Shown here: positions 1-13,225 of the stretch, one piece after another
Layout of the letters: each line of letters begins with the position of its first letter
How positions within the stretch are numbered: the first letter of the stretch is position 1
Source: Anthoceros angustus
Lineage: Eukaryota > Streptophyta > Anthocerotopsida > Anthocerotales > Anthocerotaceae
NCBI GenBank assembly: GCA_010909165.1
Contig: VJWM01000106.1
Span: 682,001-746,000 of the forward strand
DNA: 64,000 nucleotides
Direction of reading: 5' to 3'
Program-made: the position numbers and the translations under genes
The notes under the pieces: generated by a model
What the model saw: the letters and a program-made list of their open reading frames with translations, nothing else
What the model was told of the DNA's origin: nothing
The model's database searches: none

Positions 1-1137
1 GCCGACAGGACAAAATTCCCCTTCCTCCTCGCAAACTCCTCCAATTGACCTCCCTTCCCCTCCGAAGGCCTCCAAAAATTAAGCCACCCACCGACTAACC
101 AACCCGATCACCAATCACGCCACAAGAGCACAGAAACGCCACCGCAGCAGCACAGAAACCTCCGCGCCGCTATCAAATTCCTCCCTACCAAGCCGGCCGG
201 CTCAAGACGAAACTGAATCCGCCGCACCCGACCTCGACGCAGCTGAGGCGCAGAAAAGAAACCTCTCCTCCTCCCGCCGCCTCAGCCCAAGGGTAACAAG
301 GCAACCGGCCTCCGCGAATCCGCAACCGAGCTTGCTCAAAAATGAGACGAGGAAGGCGCGCGGAAGCAGCAGGGGCGGCGGCGAGGCCGGAAAGCAGCAA
401 CCTCCTTGGCTTCACGCTTCGGCAGTAAGACGAAGGCGCAGGAGCAGGAGCCGGAAAGCTGTGAAATTGCAGCGACTCCGGCGAGGGCAAGAATGAAGCA
501 GGAGGCGAGACGGAATTGGGTGAAGAACACGGCGAGGAGGAAAGAGAGGAGGCAAGCGGGCGCCGGTGTGTCAGGCGCAGGCAGGCAGGCAGGCAGAAGC
601 AGCAGGCAGGCAAGCAAGCAAAGCTAGAGGCACGCACCACACAGGCAGGCTCTACTCTCACTCGAAAGCCGAAGGCTGCAGGCTCCTGCCTCTAGGCCAG
701 CCACTGGGCCTTCTTCCCCTTCCCTTCCCTTCCCTTCCCAGTCCCAGGACTAAACGTTCTCGCCTCTGAGTCCGCGCCCGCACGGCCGCGGCGGCAGCGC
801 TAGGCCGGGCGCCGGCCCAGAGGCCCCCCGGGCAGGAGAGAGAGAAACCCCTGCCCGCTGGCCCGGAGGGCCGCGGGCAGCCCCCGCCTGCGCCACCTTC
901 TTGGCACCTCACCTACCCGTAAACCCGTAACCCTACCCCATCGGGGCCCGGGCGCCCACCATCATCATCATGACATGATGCCATGCTGGCTCCCCATCCA
1001 CGCTCATGATGGGCCGGCCGTACCCTGGAGAGAGCATGCCACGCCACATGCAATCCGCCGTTTCGGAAAGACGGAGGAAAGAAAGAAGGGTTCGGCGGTT
1101 CGGCCCGTTTCGGGCCGCCTCACCTTGGAGCGATCGC

Positions 1138-1187
1138 CTCCGACCCTCCGATCCTCCGATCCTCCGACCCTCCGATCCTCCGATCCA
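1138..1187. repeat. Octamer tandem repeat (ccgatcct-type)
   Basis: About six consecutive 8-bp units alternate between ccgatcct and ccgaccct. It is a simple microsatellite and does not lie in a supported coding region. Confidence 0.8.
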
Positions 1188-3353
1188 TGGGGGTTTGAAT
1201 TACCCGCGACAGACGCCTCGCTCGCCACCTACCCTACCCGCCGATATCTTTAGCGGGCGGGTCGCTACCTCTGACGGATTTGGAGCTAAGCTCGCTGGAT
1301 TTGGCACCGCACATGGCGATCTCACATGGGGCCATGGAAAGACATCTTTCCGGGAGTCAACCGCGCCGCCAAACCCGTCATTTATTTTATCCGACCCGAT
1401 CCCGCTCCCCGCCGAAACTGCGATGGGGCCCCGGTCCGGCCCGGTCCGGCCGGCCCGGTTCGGGCTTCGGGGCCCGGGATCGGGCGGGGCGGGGAACAAA
1501 ATCACGGGCCGCCCGTGATCTGGTGCGTGGCCTGTCAGAGCCCGAAACCCGAAATCGAGCCCGCGACCGCTAACTTAGCGCGGTCCCACCGGGGCCCGGG
1601 CCGGGCGCTAACTTAGCTCCCACGAGGCGTCACATCACGCTTCTGCCAATCATGAGACCCACATCGCATATTCAATTGGGCCTCACTCCACTCCGATTCG
1701 ACCAGGCAACGCTTAGCCGGGCGCCCGGCCTTCTCTCTTTCTGTACGCCGCCGTCTACTACTTTAGCGGCGTAGATCTGGAGGTCCGGTTCGGTTCGGGT
1801 CGGTTCGGGTCGGGGGCCACGTACGTACCTACCACCCGCCCGCCCTACCCACCTCCCAACCCGGACCAGGGCTGCTTCCGGGAGCCTACACGCGTCCACC
1901 GTCGACCGGGTCTCGCCGGTCGCCGGACCGAACCCCAGTTAATCGCGCGCTACGCGTCGGCGTCAGGGAACGGCCGCGTCCTGGCGCCGATTGACCGGGG
2001 TCAGCCGACGATGGCGAGGGCGAGGGCGGCGGCGCCTTATTTGGCCGCATAACCACGTGACATCGTACAGTACGCAGGTCGCCTCGCCGTATGCGGCTTG
2101 AGTATGTATTAATGGTTCCCACGAGGTTAATCCCCCCCGGGATTAATGTTCGCGCAGGACAGTTATCCCGCGCAAACGGTAACCGGAATTACCGGCACGT
2201 GACCCCTCCCGTGCCGGCCCGGGATAGTAATCCCGACCAGGCGAACATGTTAGTATCATAAGCAAGGCATCGGCGTGGCGTGGGGAATTTCCAAAATTTG
2301 CGAAACAGCCGCACGAGGTAGGCAGGCTTAGAGCGTAATTAGACATCTGCTCATGCGAGCCACTTGGCTGGCTCATTTTGAATCTGCGCGTACTGGGCAA
2401 CTGGGGCGGGGCGGGAAGTTAACCGGGAGCTGGGGAGGAAGGTGTCATGTGCCGCTGCATGTGCTTAAGGATAATAGGAAGGGATTAAGCGATCGGACAG
2501 GGGAGCCGGTTCACGTGTCCAGTTGCAGGAGCCTGACGCCATAGCCGCGACACATGGATGGCCGCGGATGCGGGCACCGGGACGCGTCTCGGCCAGGCTT
2601 GACACCTGCGAAGATAGGCTGTGCGAGCTCGGGGGTTTTGGCGCCAAGTTTGAATTTGCTGCAGAGCAGCGCAGTCCTGGCGGGGCTTGCCAGGTTCCAG
2701 CTCCCGAGCAGCGAGCTCCCGCAGCCACAACTTGCAGTTGCAGGAGGAGGCTGCAGGAGCGGGCTGCGGCAGCGGCGCTTCCAAGGGCGCAGTAAAAATA
2801 CGGCATCACCGCATCGTCGTCCGCCCAGCGCTGTCCTTTGCTAACCTCAGGTTCTGCCAATGTCCTGACTTGGAGCCTCCATCCCCCTTTGCTTTCGAGC
2901 CGCCTGCGGGTCCCTACCACCGATGCGCCTCCCCTTGCCTTTCACCGCCCGCTTCCGAAGATGCTCTGCTCTGACTTCCCATCCCCTGCATTTCTGCCAT
3001 CGCTTTTGCTTGCATTGCAATGCAACACTCCAAGTCGCCATGTACGTCCTACCGCCATACTCCCTTCACGCCCTTCCATACGCTGCATCGGGCTTCTCCA
3101 CTTTCCCTTTCTTGCAAAGGCCTCCCCGCACCTCCGCCATGCGCTGTCCCCACTCGTGCCCTTCCTCCATCATCCCCGGCCCTTGGGCCCTCCGGCCCTC
3201 CCAGGCCACGTAAGGTTTAGCATTCCGTCCACTTCCATCCTTCGGGTGTAGCAACTTCATCTGTCGACCTGGTAAGATACGAAGGAAGTAGCTAGAAGGT
3301 GCGGATTCGGATGTTGATCCTCATTCCTCCCCGTACTTACCCGAACCCTGGCC

Positions 3354-3375
3354 GTAACCCTAGCCCTAACCCTAA
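3354..3375. repeat. Short interstitial telomere-like string
   Basis: Three to four imperfect CCCTAA-like units occur in a row (gtaaccc, tagccc, taaccc, taat). This is too short to be a telomere. It may be a chance string or a telo-box-like promoter motif. Confidence 0.4.
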
Positions 3376-5336
3376 TATGCGTCTCGGACCATCCCATGTC
3401 CTGCACGTATGGATGTCAAAGCGTTAAGGTACAACGTTAATCTGGAGCTGGCCCCCGTTTTACATGTGCAGCATTAAGTACCGGGATCAGGGTTGGCTGG
3501 ATCGGGAAATTTTTATTGTTGAAATCATTTAGAGCACAGGATTGAGCGCACTGGGGAGGGTGATGTAGGGAATGATGCTGAAGCGAATGCATGTGCAGCG
3601 CGGTGTTTTGCAGATGGGCGTGTACCAGTACGACGGGCACTAACGGATCACAAGATGCAGCAGAGCGGAAGCAGTAAGTGAAATTATGCGCTCTAGTGCT
3701 AGCCTGAGATGAGTACAATGTCATAAGGAGGCAGCAGCTTTGCAATGTGCTCTCCATCAAGGCATCAAGGGGGAAGTACACGCCTTCATTCCGTCATGGG
3801 CTAACAGAAGAGAAGGGACCCGACGGGCGGGCGCAACGGGGTCCGCTCCGCTCCCATGCTCTGTACACTGCAGTCACACAGGTGTGTATTGAGAGAATCG
3901 GATCCGGGGCCGGCTCGACGGTACGCCCCGTTCCAACCGAAGCCCGTTCCATTATTGCGTGCAGTTGCAGCGGAGGCCCTAAATTCATCCTCGAGTAATG
4001 CGGGATTACATGGTGCAACAGGTCTGGATCACATGTGGCCAGCGGCGTCACATGTGAAGCATGCATGGGTGACGGCAGCAGTGACGGCCTTGTCCAAACA
4101 GCGGCCTCGCCAAATCCTTCAGGCGATAAGCCTGCTGCTCCAGCTCCACCTCCTGCTGCCCAGAACCTGCCCCATGTGCTTGGTGACGCCCATTCTCTCA
4201 TCATATGTACTCTGGGTTAGGTCTGGTGACTGGGTGAACTCAGGAGACAAACCCTAGTCCAAGCCTCCAGTGTCAACCAGACCGGTTGTGCAACAACAAA
4301 AGCTGCTGGGATTGCCTCTGTCTGACAAAACATTTCTGCAGCCTCAAGCCCGCACGCTGGCAGCCTGGCTGGGCCCGAGGGCCTCCCTCCAACAACCTCG
4401 CTACCCTTTTGGAGTGGAATTGCATGGGTCATGGCTACTAGATAGCCCACTCTATGTACATACATTGATTTCTCGTTGTGCTTGTTGGCAACTAGGGCTA
4501 ATAATAAGACCCTCCAGGCTCCCACCCCAATTCCGATACATGCATGAATGTAGCTCCTTCACCCTTCACCTTCTTTTCCTTCCGTGTTTCCGGCAGGTGT
4601 GCAGCCTTGGAAGTTGAAGTGGGTGGAGTTATTTAGGAAGAAGCGGAGGAAGCAGAAGGCAGTTATGTATGACAATGATGCAGGCAGGGCAGGCCCTGGG
4701 CCTGCGTTATGAGGCTTGTTGTGCTTGGTGCAAATCATTCGGTTCGGATCTCAAGGAGTAGGAAGGGAGCAAGGAAGCGGTGCGGTGCGCACGTTGGGCG
4801 AGGAACGTGAATCGATTTGTGAGCTCGGCCCTTCCATCGATCTGTATGCCATTGCCCGGCCCAATTGCTAATCCCACTGCTGCGTTATTAAGTGCTAAAG
4901 TACATTCATCCTTTGTCTGTAGCCGGAGAGCCTGATGTCATGGGCTGCCAGGCTGGATCTCGGCTCGGGCAGGGTGGCGATCATCGCCACAGTCCGGGAC
5001 CCGACCGGTCCTGACACCTCTTGCTCGCACGGGTGCAGGGTGGCATTCCACCTGTCACTCCCTGTGCCACGCGAAAGCGCGGGAACTGTTCTTGCCACAT
5101 ATTCTATATCGCTGTGTTCATCCTCAACCACAGCCTTCCTTGTTGCCCAACTACAGAAACCAGGTTTGAACCGGAGCAGCCAGCAGAGACAGCTTGCACT
5201 TCCAGAGGTTACCGAGGCAATCACAAACCACATGTTGATACTCAAAGAATGGCCATTCCAAAGGATGGTCAAAGTATGTCGATACCTGCAACACATTTAT
5301 TGCCAAAAAGATCATCAAATCGAAGCCCCCTAAGCT

Positions 5337-7624
5337 TCAGTATGCCCTTTGCGATTTCCAAGAGGTCGACAAGTGGACCACATGTAAGCAAGAGTCTTGG
5401 AAGGAACTTCTCCTTAGGTTCTGGTCCCCTTGCACAGCACGATTATCGAAGCCTTTACAATAATGCTGGTTATTGCCCTGTACGAGGGGAACCTTGTTTA
5501 CGTGACCGACGACGTCGACTGGTTGTGACCGAAGACGTCGACTCCCAGCTGATTTACCGAGGAAGATCACTGGGTTGTGGTACATTGGGAAGATATCATT
5601 ATTCCAGGCTACAGCCGCAAGACGCCCAACAGCAGAATCAGTTGCTGTGGTGTAGGCTGATAATACGTTCTTTCCAACGGGGAACCATGTCCTCTTCAGT
5701 AAATATGTACAGGAGGAGTAAAGAGACGAGGAAAAACACAACGAAAACCAAATACCCCCTGGAATCTGCAGAGCACAAGAGAAGCATTTCAGTTGAACAG
5801 GGCAGGATTTAAGTTTCGGACCATAGAGGGAAGACAGAAAAGAGAGAAATTGCAACCTACCTCTCCGACGGGCATCTACAAGAAGAGAAACACGTGCGGT
5901 TGCATCAGCTGATACCGACAACAATGCTCTGGAGACGAGCATCAGTAGCACCATTAGTGGCTTTGCATCAAGGACGGACCAACGGACTGCAACCTGGCAC
6001 TGTCGATCATCCAACAACAGTACCTTCCGTTTGGAGAAAATGCCATTGCAGTAACAATAAAACTGTGTGCATCCTTCACTCGTTGGCACACAATCATTCT
6101 TCTGGTATCAACGAGAGATATGTCTCCCTCCAGCCCACCACTGCAAGCATCATTGAAGCATGACAACTTCGTAAACCAGGAGGAAGTGCAGGAATCAGAG
6201 CCTGAATCTATTTGAGAGGCTGGCACAAAAAGTGACATGATGCAGTGCATTGAGGGGAACAGCATACATGGCTAGAAATTTTCCATCTTCACTGATACTG
6301 AAAGAGGTGATACCACTCCCACTGAACTCTCTCATTTGACGCTTTTTCCACGTTGTGGTATCCCAGGTTGCAACAGTACAAGAAGTACTCTTCTTACGTC
6401 CTGTAGCACGTGGTAACTGAAAGCACGTTAACAGTGAATGCTAGAGACGGAAACGGGGTAAAAACTCCGGGTTCAGTATCCACCACGCTCTAATTGCAGG
6501 TCAGAGAAGAGCAGAGGAAAAACTCACCTCCCCTCATCACCGCATAGAGTAGTGACTTGGTTGTGCCACGAGAGAATTTAGCAAATACAACCTGAAACCA
6601 AATGGACCATTCGGTAAATAGGTGAAAGCACATCAAAACCACCTCGAATATCCTGTTGTCACAGTGAAAAGTGAATAACCACAACGCTCACTAGCCTTTA
6701 AACAGAGTGTAAGACAGCATACAATACACACATGAGTGAGAGAACTTGCCTTGTCACCGTCCAAGGTAGCAATGGGAGCGGCCTTCACCAGGTCCCAAAT
6801 GCGGCAAGGACTGTCGTCATCTGTTGATGCCAAGAAAGTAGCATCCAAGCTGTACATCTAAGCTTAGCAACTGGAAAAGGGAACAAAGCAGACCAGAAGA
6901 AACTTGGACATGACAGATGTGGTAAAATAAATTGGCAACCACTGATCATGGCCAAAAGCAGAAGAAAAAAAATCATACACGGGCAGCAACTACATCGCAA
7001 ACAAATACAGAAGCATTCAGCTCGAGAAGATGCACCACCTGAAATCTAGATCCTTGATGCGCAAGTGAGCACCAGCCTTATCAAGAAGAGGTTGCAAGCT
7101 TGGCCAATCGAAGACGCGCAAATGGCCATCCTGAAATATCAAACAGGACAGCCATAGCCTGTGAGCCTGCCACAGAAGAAGGAAATGAAGCCCCTTGACG
7201 AAAGACCTACCTCACCACCGGCGGCGAGCCTGGAACCATCGGCGCTGAACACAACACACTGCTGTCCAGCATCGGACAGAGACGCTATCAACTCTTCAGC
7301 TGGCTCCAAATTCCAGCCCAGCTGGCCATCCTTGGGCGTGGAATACCGCAAATTTAAGGTGGTGCAATTAGTGGAACTGGAGCAGACAATGGAGCCCTCT
7401 CCGCCCGGGTGCAGGGTCATCCTGTAAGGCACATCGTCGCCTGTGGACACAGATTGCAGCTCCTCCGACAGCTCCTGGGTCTGCCAGTTGTAGCGAGAAA
7501 GGAAAATTTTGTTGGCAATCCCGTTGCCGCCGCCGCCAGCCAGCACCACCACCTCACTCTCGTCGTCCCCGACAGCGGGCTCAGCCCAAGCAGCGCAGTA
7601 GATGGGCAGGTCAAACCTCGGCAT
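5337..7624 (-). CDS. SEC12-like WD40 membrane protein (SEC12/PHF1 family)
   Basis: Eight exons on the minus strand, joined in compatible phase: 7211-7624, 7039-7130, 6750-6849, 6528-6591, 6268-6400, 6024-6140, 5861-5928 and 5337-5758. They give about 469 aa. The N-terminal part is a WD40 propeller. GGGG at residues 30-33 followed by Asn38 matches the glycine-rich loop of SEC12 proteins. DGHLRVFDWPSL and a later GGLEGDISLVD are typical blades. A hydrophobic segment at about residues 331-350 would anchor the protein in the ER membrane, followed by a tail of about 120 residues. SEC12 is the exchange factor for the COPII GTPase SAR1, and PHF1 is the related plant factor for phosphate-transporter ER exit. 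The sequence does not decide between them. Intron 3 has a GC donor (AAG|GCAAGT). The tail after the membrane segment is not recognisable and could be lineage-specific. Confidence 0.85.
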
Positions 7625-7649
7625 GATGGACCACCTGAGCAGCAGCAGG

Positions 7650-8488
7650 CAGTGCTGCCCTGCTGAAGCAGATCGACGTCAGAACCCTGCCATTCCCCCA
7701 CCTTTTGCACGCCCACCTTCTCCAATCGAGCCTTTCCTGATCGATGTCCAACCCAAGTCGAGAAATGCTGCTTCAATTTATACGATACCCTATCTCCCTC
7801 ATAGATTTGTAGCTGCGTGTGCGACAGTCAACCGGGCCCCCTTTAGTAAGTCGATTTTGGCTGGTTTTCTCATGGGAGGAAGGTCTCCTGTGCACTTCAA
7901 GGATTCAGCCACGGCGTCAGCTGCTTCCTTGCCATGGAGGATAGGGCAGGAAGGAGGGGGCTGTCATGGGCCCAAGATGGCTCACTTGTCCTTCGAGTCT
8001 GTGTCCTTGCGATGTAGGACAGGGCAGGAAGGAACTACCCAGCACCAGTCGTGCTGATACCTTTGCTGGGCTTTCAGAATGCTGGCATCCGCCGTTACGT
8101 GGGTGAGTGGCCCAAAACATGCTTCGCAGGGGCCAGGAAATGCTGTGTGTCCCATGTTGAAGGGGTTTCAGAGGCTGGGATTTGGAACAGACTGTGTTAT
8201 GGAGATCTCACTGACAGCCAGGCAGTTGAAGCACTGGACGTTCTGGTGCAGAGAGGATCTTCGTTTTCGAAATCCCTCTTGTATCGTGCTCTCAGAGGGT
8301 GCATCGACCACAAGAATTTGGTCGTTGGCAGGCGTGTGCATGCTCTAACTCTCCAAGGTGGGTATGAGGCAAACACATCTCTGGCGCACCATAGCACTAC
8401 AACACTTGTGTGCTTCTTGAAAGGGGACCATCACCATATCGGCAGCTGTGCAGTGCTGCCCTGCTGAAGTAAATCGACGTCAGAACCA
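7650..8488. repeat. 39-bp direct repeat pair flanking an 0.8-kb segment
   Basis: The segment at about 7650-7688, in the leader of the SEC12-like gene, recurs at about 8450-8488 with only two substitutions, in the same orientation. The second copy falls inside the decayed PPR gene, exactly where its N-terminal reading frame stops. Confidence 0.75.
7775..7782 (-). promoter_or_regulatory. Candidate TATA box of the SEC12-like gene
   Basis: TATAAATT on the minus strand lies about 150 nt upstream of the proposed ATG at 7624, in a locally AT-richer stretch. Its position would give a 5' leader of roughly 120 nt. The evidence is motif and spacing only. Confidence 0.4.
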
Positions 8489-10284
8489 TGGAAGCTGCAC
8501 GATGAACAAATGTGGCTCTACCACGTTGAGAAGCCCGTAGCTTCCTGCACCTCATTGGAGGTGGCAGGAAGCCACGAGGGTCTTTCTCGATGTTGTATAG
8601 CCAGACTGGTCATTGTGGGGTTTCATGATATCGGTGTATGTTGCAAATGAGAAGCCCGTGCAGGCCATGCAACTGTATCCTCAGATGTGCCAGTCGAGTG
8701 TGAAGCTGGCCCAGATCATGAAATATCTATGGGGTACTAAGCCTGTGGCGGTGCAGCTGATTTGGCATCTGGAAGCAGCTCCGCGCTGAATGTTCTGCTA
8801 GGTGAAGGTGAACCCAGTGTTGCATTTGGGAGCTGCCTGACGTGTATGTAAAATGTGGGAGCTTAGAGGATGCCCCGTAGAGTGTTTGACAAAGTGCCCA
8901 AGAGAAATGTGGTCACGTGGACTGCAATGATTGCAGGATACGCTCAGCATGGGTTGGGAGAGAAGCGCTTGCTCTGCATGAGAGTATGCAACAGGATGGT
9001 ATGACTTTGGGTGACCGGGTCACCTTTAAATGCCTCCTCAATGGTTGAGTGTCGGAGCGCTACAACAGGGCAAGAAGCTTTATTGCCACGGTCAGGATAG
9101 AGGGCTGGAAACTGATAATGTCAATTTGTAATTGTCTGGTTGACAGGACGGTAGCTTGGAGTGTTTGACTCAATGACGACCAGAGATGTGGTGACATGGA
9201 AGCGATGATCTCTCGTTATGCAAACAAATGGGCTGTCATGAGGCCCTATCTGTATGCAAGTAGGCCAAAGAACAACACAGCTGCAGCATTTGTCTGCGGG
9301 GAGGGAGCTGCAGTTGCTGATTTAGGAACTGAGAATTGAAGCTAAAATGGATGTGGCCAACTGATTGGTGGATGACCCTAAACCCCAGATGCCAAATGTG
9401 GGAGGTTTGATGATCCTCGCAGAGTGTTTGACAGTTTAACTGTGAAGAACATGGTTACTTGGACTGCCATTGTTTCTGGATATGTTGAGCTTGTACTTGG
9501 TTAAGAGGTTCTTCATCTTTTTGCACCGCATGCCATAGGAGGGCATTAGTTGAGCTGATGTGGTTGCATTGCCATGCCTCTTGATAGCATGCTCTGCTGT
9601 TGGTGCTTTACGACAAAGGAAACAGCTTCATGCTCATATTCAGAACAGAGGACCAAAGCGGATGTGGTTGTTGGCAGCAGCCTGGTCGATACGTATGCGA
9701 AATGTGGGCTGGACATCTTTGCAAGTGCTCAGAGTCATTGCAACATAGAGTGTGCCAGTCAATGTTTGACCATCCGATTGACATCTTCGTATGCAATGCT
9801 GGCCACCGTGTATGCGAACACTGGTAGGTGGACAGAAGCAGATACGATTGAAGACTCGAGAAAGGCCGTAGGTGCAAGCAAAAAGCCTGTCAAGGCGTGG
9901 ATTGAGGTGAACCGCAAAGTTCACACTTTCGTTGTGGAAGAAGCAAAACTGGACACGTCTTCCAGGCTCAGGAGTGCGAACCTGCAGTTGAAGGAGGACG
10001 GAGCACATGTGGAACACACCCAGCTGGTGGTGCTGAAACCAGGATCTGTTTCAGAGGAGGAGGATGCCTTGTGTGGACATTCTGAGAAGCTGTCACTGGC
10101 TTACGGCCTTGTCAACAACCCAGATGGCACCACTCTGCTGGTCACCAAGACTCTGCGAATGTGCAATGACTTCCACAGTGGAACTATTATGTCAAAGATT
10201 GAACAACAGGAAATCATAGTCAGAGATGCCCACCGGGTGCACGACTTCCTGTGGAGATGGGCATTGAACAAAGCAGCTGACTAG
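8051..10284 (+). pseudogene. Decayed PLS-type PPR gene with E/DYW remains
   Basis: The 5' part (8051-8467) encodes a PPR-protein start containing GRRVHAL, close to the start of the second PPR locus on the minus strand at 52.2 kb. From 8840 to 9050 broken repeats are legible (VKCGSLEDA, RNVVTWTAMIAGYAQHG) but interrupted by stops and frameshifts. The last open stretch (9574-10284) carries E-domain text (YAMLATVYANTGRW, WIEVNRKVHTFVV) and a DYW-like end with HSEKL. In the zinc-binding part the second Cys of the CxxCH motif is Phe (CNDFH), and the terminal CxCxDYW is replaced by an unrelated ending. Family knowledge: intact proteins of this class edit organellar RNA. This copy should be inactive. 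Confidence 0.85.
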
Positions 10285-11150
10285 CAACTCCGCTTTCCTA
10301 TGCTTTCAATAGCATCATCTCAGGCCTCTCAGGGTTCTGTGGGTTTCCAGAACTGCGCACTGCTGCTTTGTCTACTATGAACTGGGTAGAGCGGATTCGG
10401 AACTGCGACATTGTTGGCTATTTTTGGACTCTTGTCCTCCCAGTTGGAATCTTCCAGCATGAAAGGATGCCGTGAGGCACATGCACCATATGCGAGATGG
10501 CGGAACTTAAGGTGGAAGATATCATCATGGAGAGGCAGATCACTGTAGCAAGATATAGTTCTTTTTGTGGTAGCAACTCCAGACTTTCCGAAGGAGTGTA
10601 CTGAGTTGGTTTGTTGATCCAGACGAGCAGACTAACAAGAAGACTGTGCTTCACACCCATGTCTGTCAATGAAGCTAAGTAAAGAGACCTGTGACAACAA
10701 TACCTTCCGTGCGTTTCGATGCCAAAAGCAAGCTTGTGTGAAGTGACTAATCCTTAGCTGGCTGGCTCGCTGGTTATAAACAGACAAGGGGGACTAGTTT
10801 CGCACATTAACAATTTCTGCTTAAGGTGCAGTGCCGAGCGGCGATTGAGCATCTGGCGATCTTGGAGGTTAACATAGATCCAACGATCCAACTTGATTCA
10901 AGCTGTGATGTTTGATTGCACAGAAGCTGAAAGTGGTAGGTCGAATTCAGTGACATGATGCTCGTGTCTGCTTGTTCATGGCAAGAGGATCTGCTAGTAA
11001 TCAACTAGTCAACTTTTCTGTATTCTGAGCTGTGCTACAGTTGCAATCCGTCCTGCCTTGTTGTTTAAGAAGACCCGTAAGTAGTGGGGCAGGGTCTGTG
11101 GCAAGAGGTTGTAGAGATCATGGGCTTTAGTGGACAGGCTTTGCGCAGGA
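10285..11150. other. Intergenic, nothing recognised
   Basis: The stretch has mixed composition and only short unconvincing open frames on the minus strand (10418-10669, 10807-11004). I see no repeats or RNA gene. Confidence 0.5.
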
Positions 11151-12116
11151 TACACATCGGGCTCCAGATGGATTAAGCGAGGTCGAAAGACCTAGCTTCA
11201 GCCTTCCCCGGAAAGGGTAGTAGGCACCTAATATGTACAGTCGTAGAAGTAGAGAATGTGAAAGTCATGCCACTGGACACTAAGGGAGGAACTCATTTAG
11301 TACATCATGCAGAAGATGTCTGGAAGGGTGTCTTCGAATTGCCTACGTATGTATGTCAGAAGAGCACTTTGCAAGATCATGAACACGGACTGGGGGGTGT
11401 GTTCCACGTGCAGAGCGGATGTACACTGCCGATAACGTAAGCTGGACGAGGACGGGTCGACGGAAACTAGGACACGGTGCTGTGAGAACTTCGAATTTCA
11501 TTCAAGCACTCCAGCTCGAAGGACACCTCACAAGACAAGGCACGACCTTGCACGGCTCCTGCGTTCTGCTTTAGTCACCTAGACCCACGCCATACTAGGT
11601 CTGACAAGTGCCCCACAAAGTACTAGGAGGCTACAGTATGTACATCATCTTGTCTTATTACAACATTCTACATACCAGGGACTGACAATTCTTCAACCAC
11701 AGGCTCCACATCCCTACATGTGCAGTGCTTCTTAACTGACAATGAAGATCCTGCCACACATCCCTTAGACGGCAGTGAACATGACACCACTGAACCATTA
11801 TTTTTACATGTTACAAAAGGCCAAGCGCCTCAAAAGAAAAATCAACAGTAAGCGCAACCTGGGCCGAAGCCAGAAAACAGGAGGTTTCACCTCCCATTCG
11901 AGTCCACCGAGCAGGTAACTATCTACAAGTGCAACCCCACCTTCCTGGGGAAACAAGGAAGTAAGATTTGGTTAGTGCTGGTAGGATCGTTTAAAATTCG
12001 TGTTGCCCACCTAGGATGATTATCAGTTAAAAGAATGGTAAGAATGTTGCCTCTGCTTTGCAGAGACAAAAGAGGTGCAAACCCTGAGTGAAAAGAAACC
12101 CCCGTGAGGGAGACAT

Positions 12117-13160
12117 CTAAGCTAGTATCTTTGGGGGCTCGCCAGCAGAAGAGAAAGTATCTTCATAGACAGGCACCTGATACAGAGGATCGCTCCAAGG
12201 GCCTGCATCTGAGTTCTCACAGCCACCCAAACAACTGCATGATCCCCCCAAAAACTCTGGCAAATTTTCACGGTCAACCAGCTCCAGTAGCTTGTGGGAG
12301 AAGTGGCTGCCATGAACTTCAATTTTCTTCTGAGTCCTCTTGTCAAGGCAGGGCTTGATCAATGAAAATATGGCCTTGAAAGCGGTTGGTGCGTTGACAA
12401 TAATCATGTTCCCAAGGTGTTCAGGATAATAGTCCTGATCCACCTTAGTGATTCTCTGGATAAAATTCCGCACTTGCTTGCTCATGTGCCTCATAGTCTG
12501 AAAAGACACCAAGTTCAGGAGCAGTATCACACGAAAACCACACAGAACTACACAAGAGAACGCGAGCTTACCAATCCTTTCAGATCCAGAATTGTAAGCG
12601 ACTGAGCAATCGTCTTCCCTGCTTTCTTTGAACATGCCGGGAACTTCACATCAATAAGTATTTCCCACTCCTTCACATGATACAAGAGCATGCGATCCAT
12701 GGTGGTGACCCTCATAACTTCGTCCACGTTCAGCTGTCCCAATCTCTCGATGTACACAGGTCTCCCAATCTTGTCAACCTTGTGATGGAAATGAGGATAC
12801 AGCTCCTTAGTAGCTTTCTTCTCTGGAAACTCGAAAGTCTGGCGGAAGCGAGTACGAAGTCAGGACAGCTCAGACTCACAACGAAGAACAAGGTGATGGC
12901 ACAACTAAAAAAGCACCTGTGCTTAAACACCCAAAACTCACCTCCTTGATGGAGTCCGCACCAATTTCTCTCCGCCACTCAATCATGGCCTCGTACATGG
13001 CCTTGGCCTTCCCAACATCGAACGATCTGGCCTGTAGGAACCGCAGCAATGCATAGTCATCGTCCCTCTTCCGAAGGAGGCTGTGGTCCGTCAAAACGGC
13101 CCGTAACCTCAGCAGGGCCTCCTCCTGTGAGGGAGACAGACTCTCACAGGGACTACTCAT
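12117..13160 (-). CDS. Sec14-like (CRAL-TRIO) phosphatidylinositol-transfer protein
   Basis: Three exons in phase 0: 12942-13160, 12572-12838 and 12117-12497, giving 288 aa. Residues about 10-65 form the CRAL-TRIO N-terminal helical region (LRKRDDDYALLRFLQARSFD). Residues about 75-260 form the lipid-binding domain, with YHVKEWE, KFPACS, LTILDLKG, DYYPEHLGNMIIVNAP and ENLPEFLGGSCSC, the usual plant SEC14 landmarks. The protein ends shortly after the domain and has no GOLD or nodulin extension. I prefer the ATG at 13160 over the in-frame one at 13187 because a TATA box at 13226-13235 would put the start site very close to 13187. Members exchange phosphatidylinositol and phosphatidylcholine at Golgi or plasma membranes. 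This appears to be the only intact copy in the array. Confidence 0.9.
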
Positions 13161-13225
13161 CTTGCACCTGGGGAGCTTCACACACAAAAATTATCCCCGA
13201 TGTCTGTAGACCGACATGCAACCAC

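Larger units (their letters stand above)
1..4890. other. GC-rich region without a supported gene
   Basis: Open frames here are short, overlap on both strands and have proline/arginine/alanine-rich low-complexity content, as expected from GC-rich non-coding DNA. I see no recognisable domain and no set of phase-compatible exons. The region contains CCTTC runs near 717-740, many GGGCC-type strings at 1400-1620, and a short octamer array and telomere-like string listed separately. It could hold the promoter or 5' leader of a gene lying off the left edge. Confidence 0.5.

Noticed and set aside
185-912. Several long open frames on both strands near the left edge
   Set aside because: They overlap on opposite strands, are Pro/Arg/Ala/Ser-rich, and show no domain; this is expected in GC-rich DNA with few stop codons.
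3354-3375. Telomere or telomere-fusion site
   Set aside because: Only three to four imperfect units, in the middle of ordinary sequence.
5021-5812. 263-aa plus-strand frame
   Set aside because: It lies antisense to the last exon and 3' part of the SEC12-like gene and has no recognisable content.
11180-11215. tRNA-like or structured RNA at the aggtcgaaagacct hairpin of each array unit
   Set aside because: A single 5-bp stem with a 4-nt loop; it is repeated only because the whole unit is duplicated, and no cloverleaf can be drawn.
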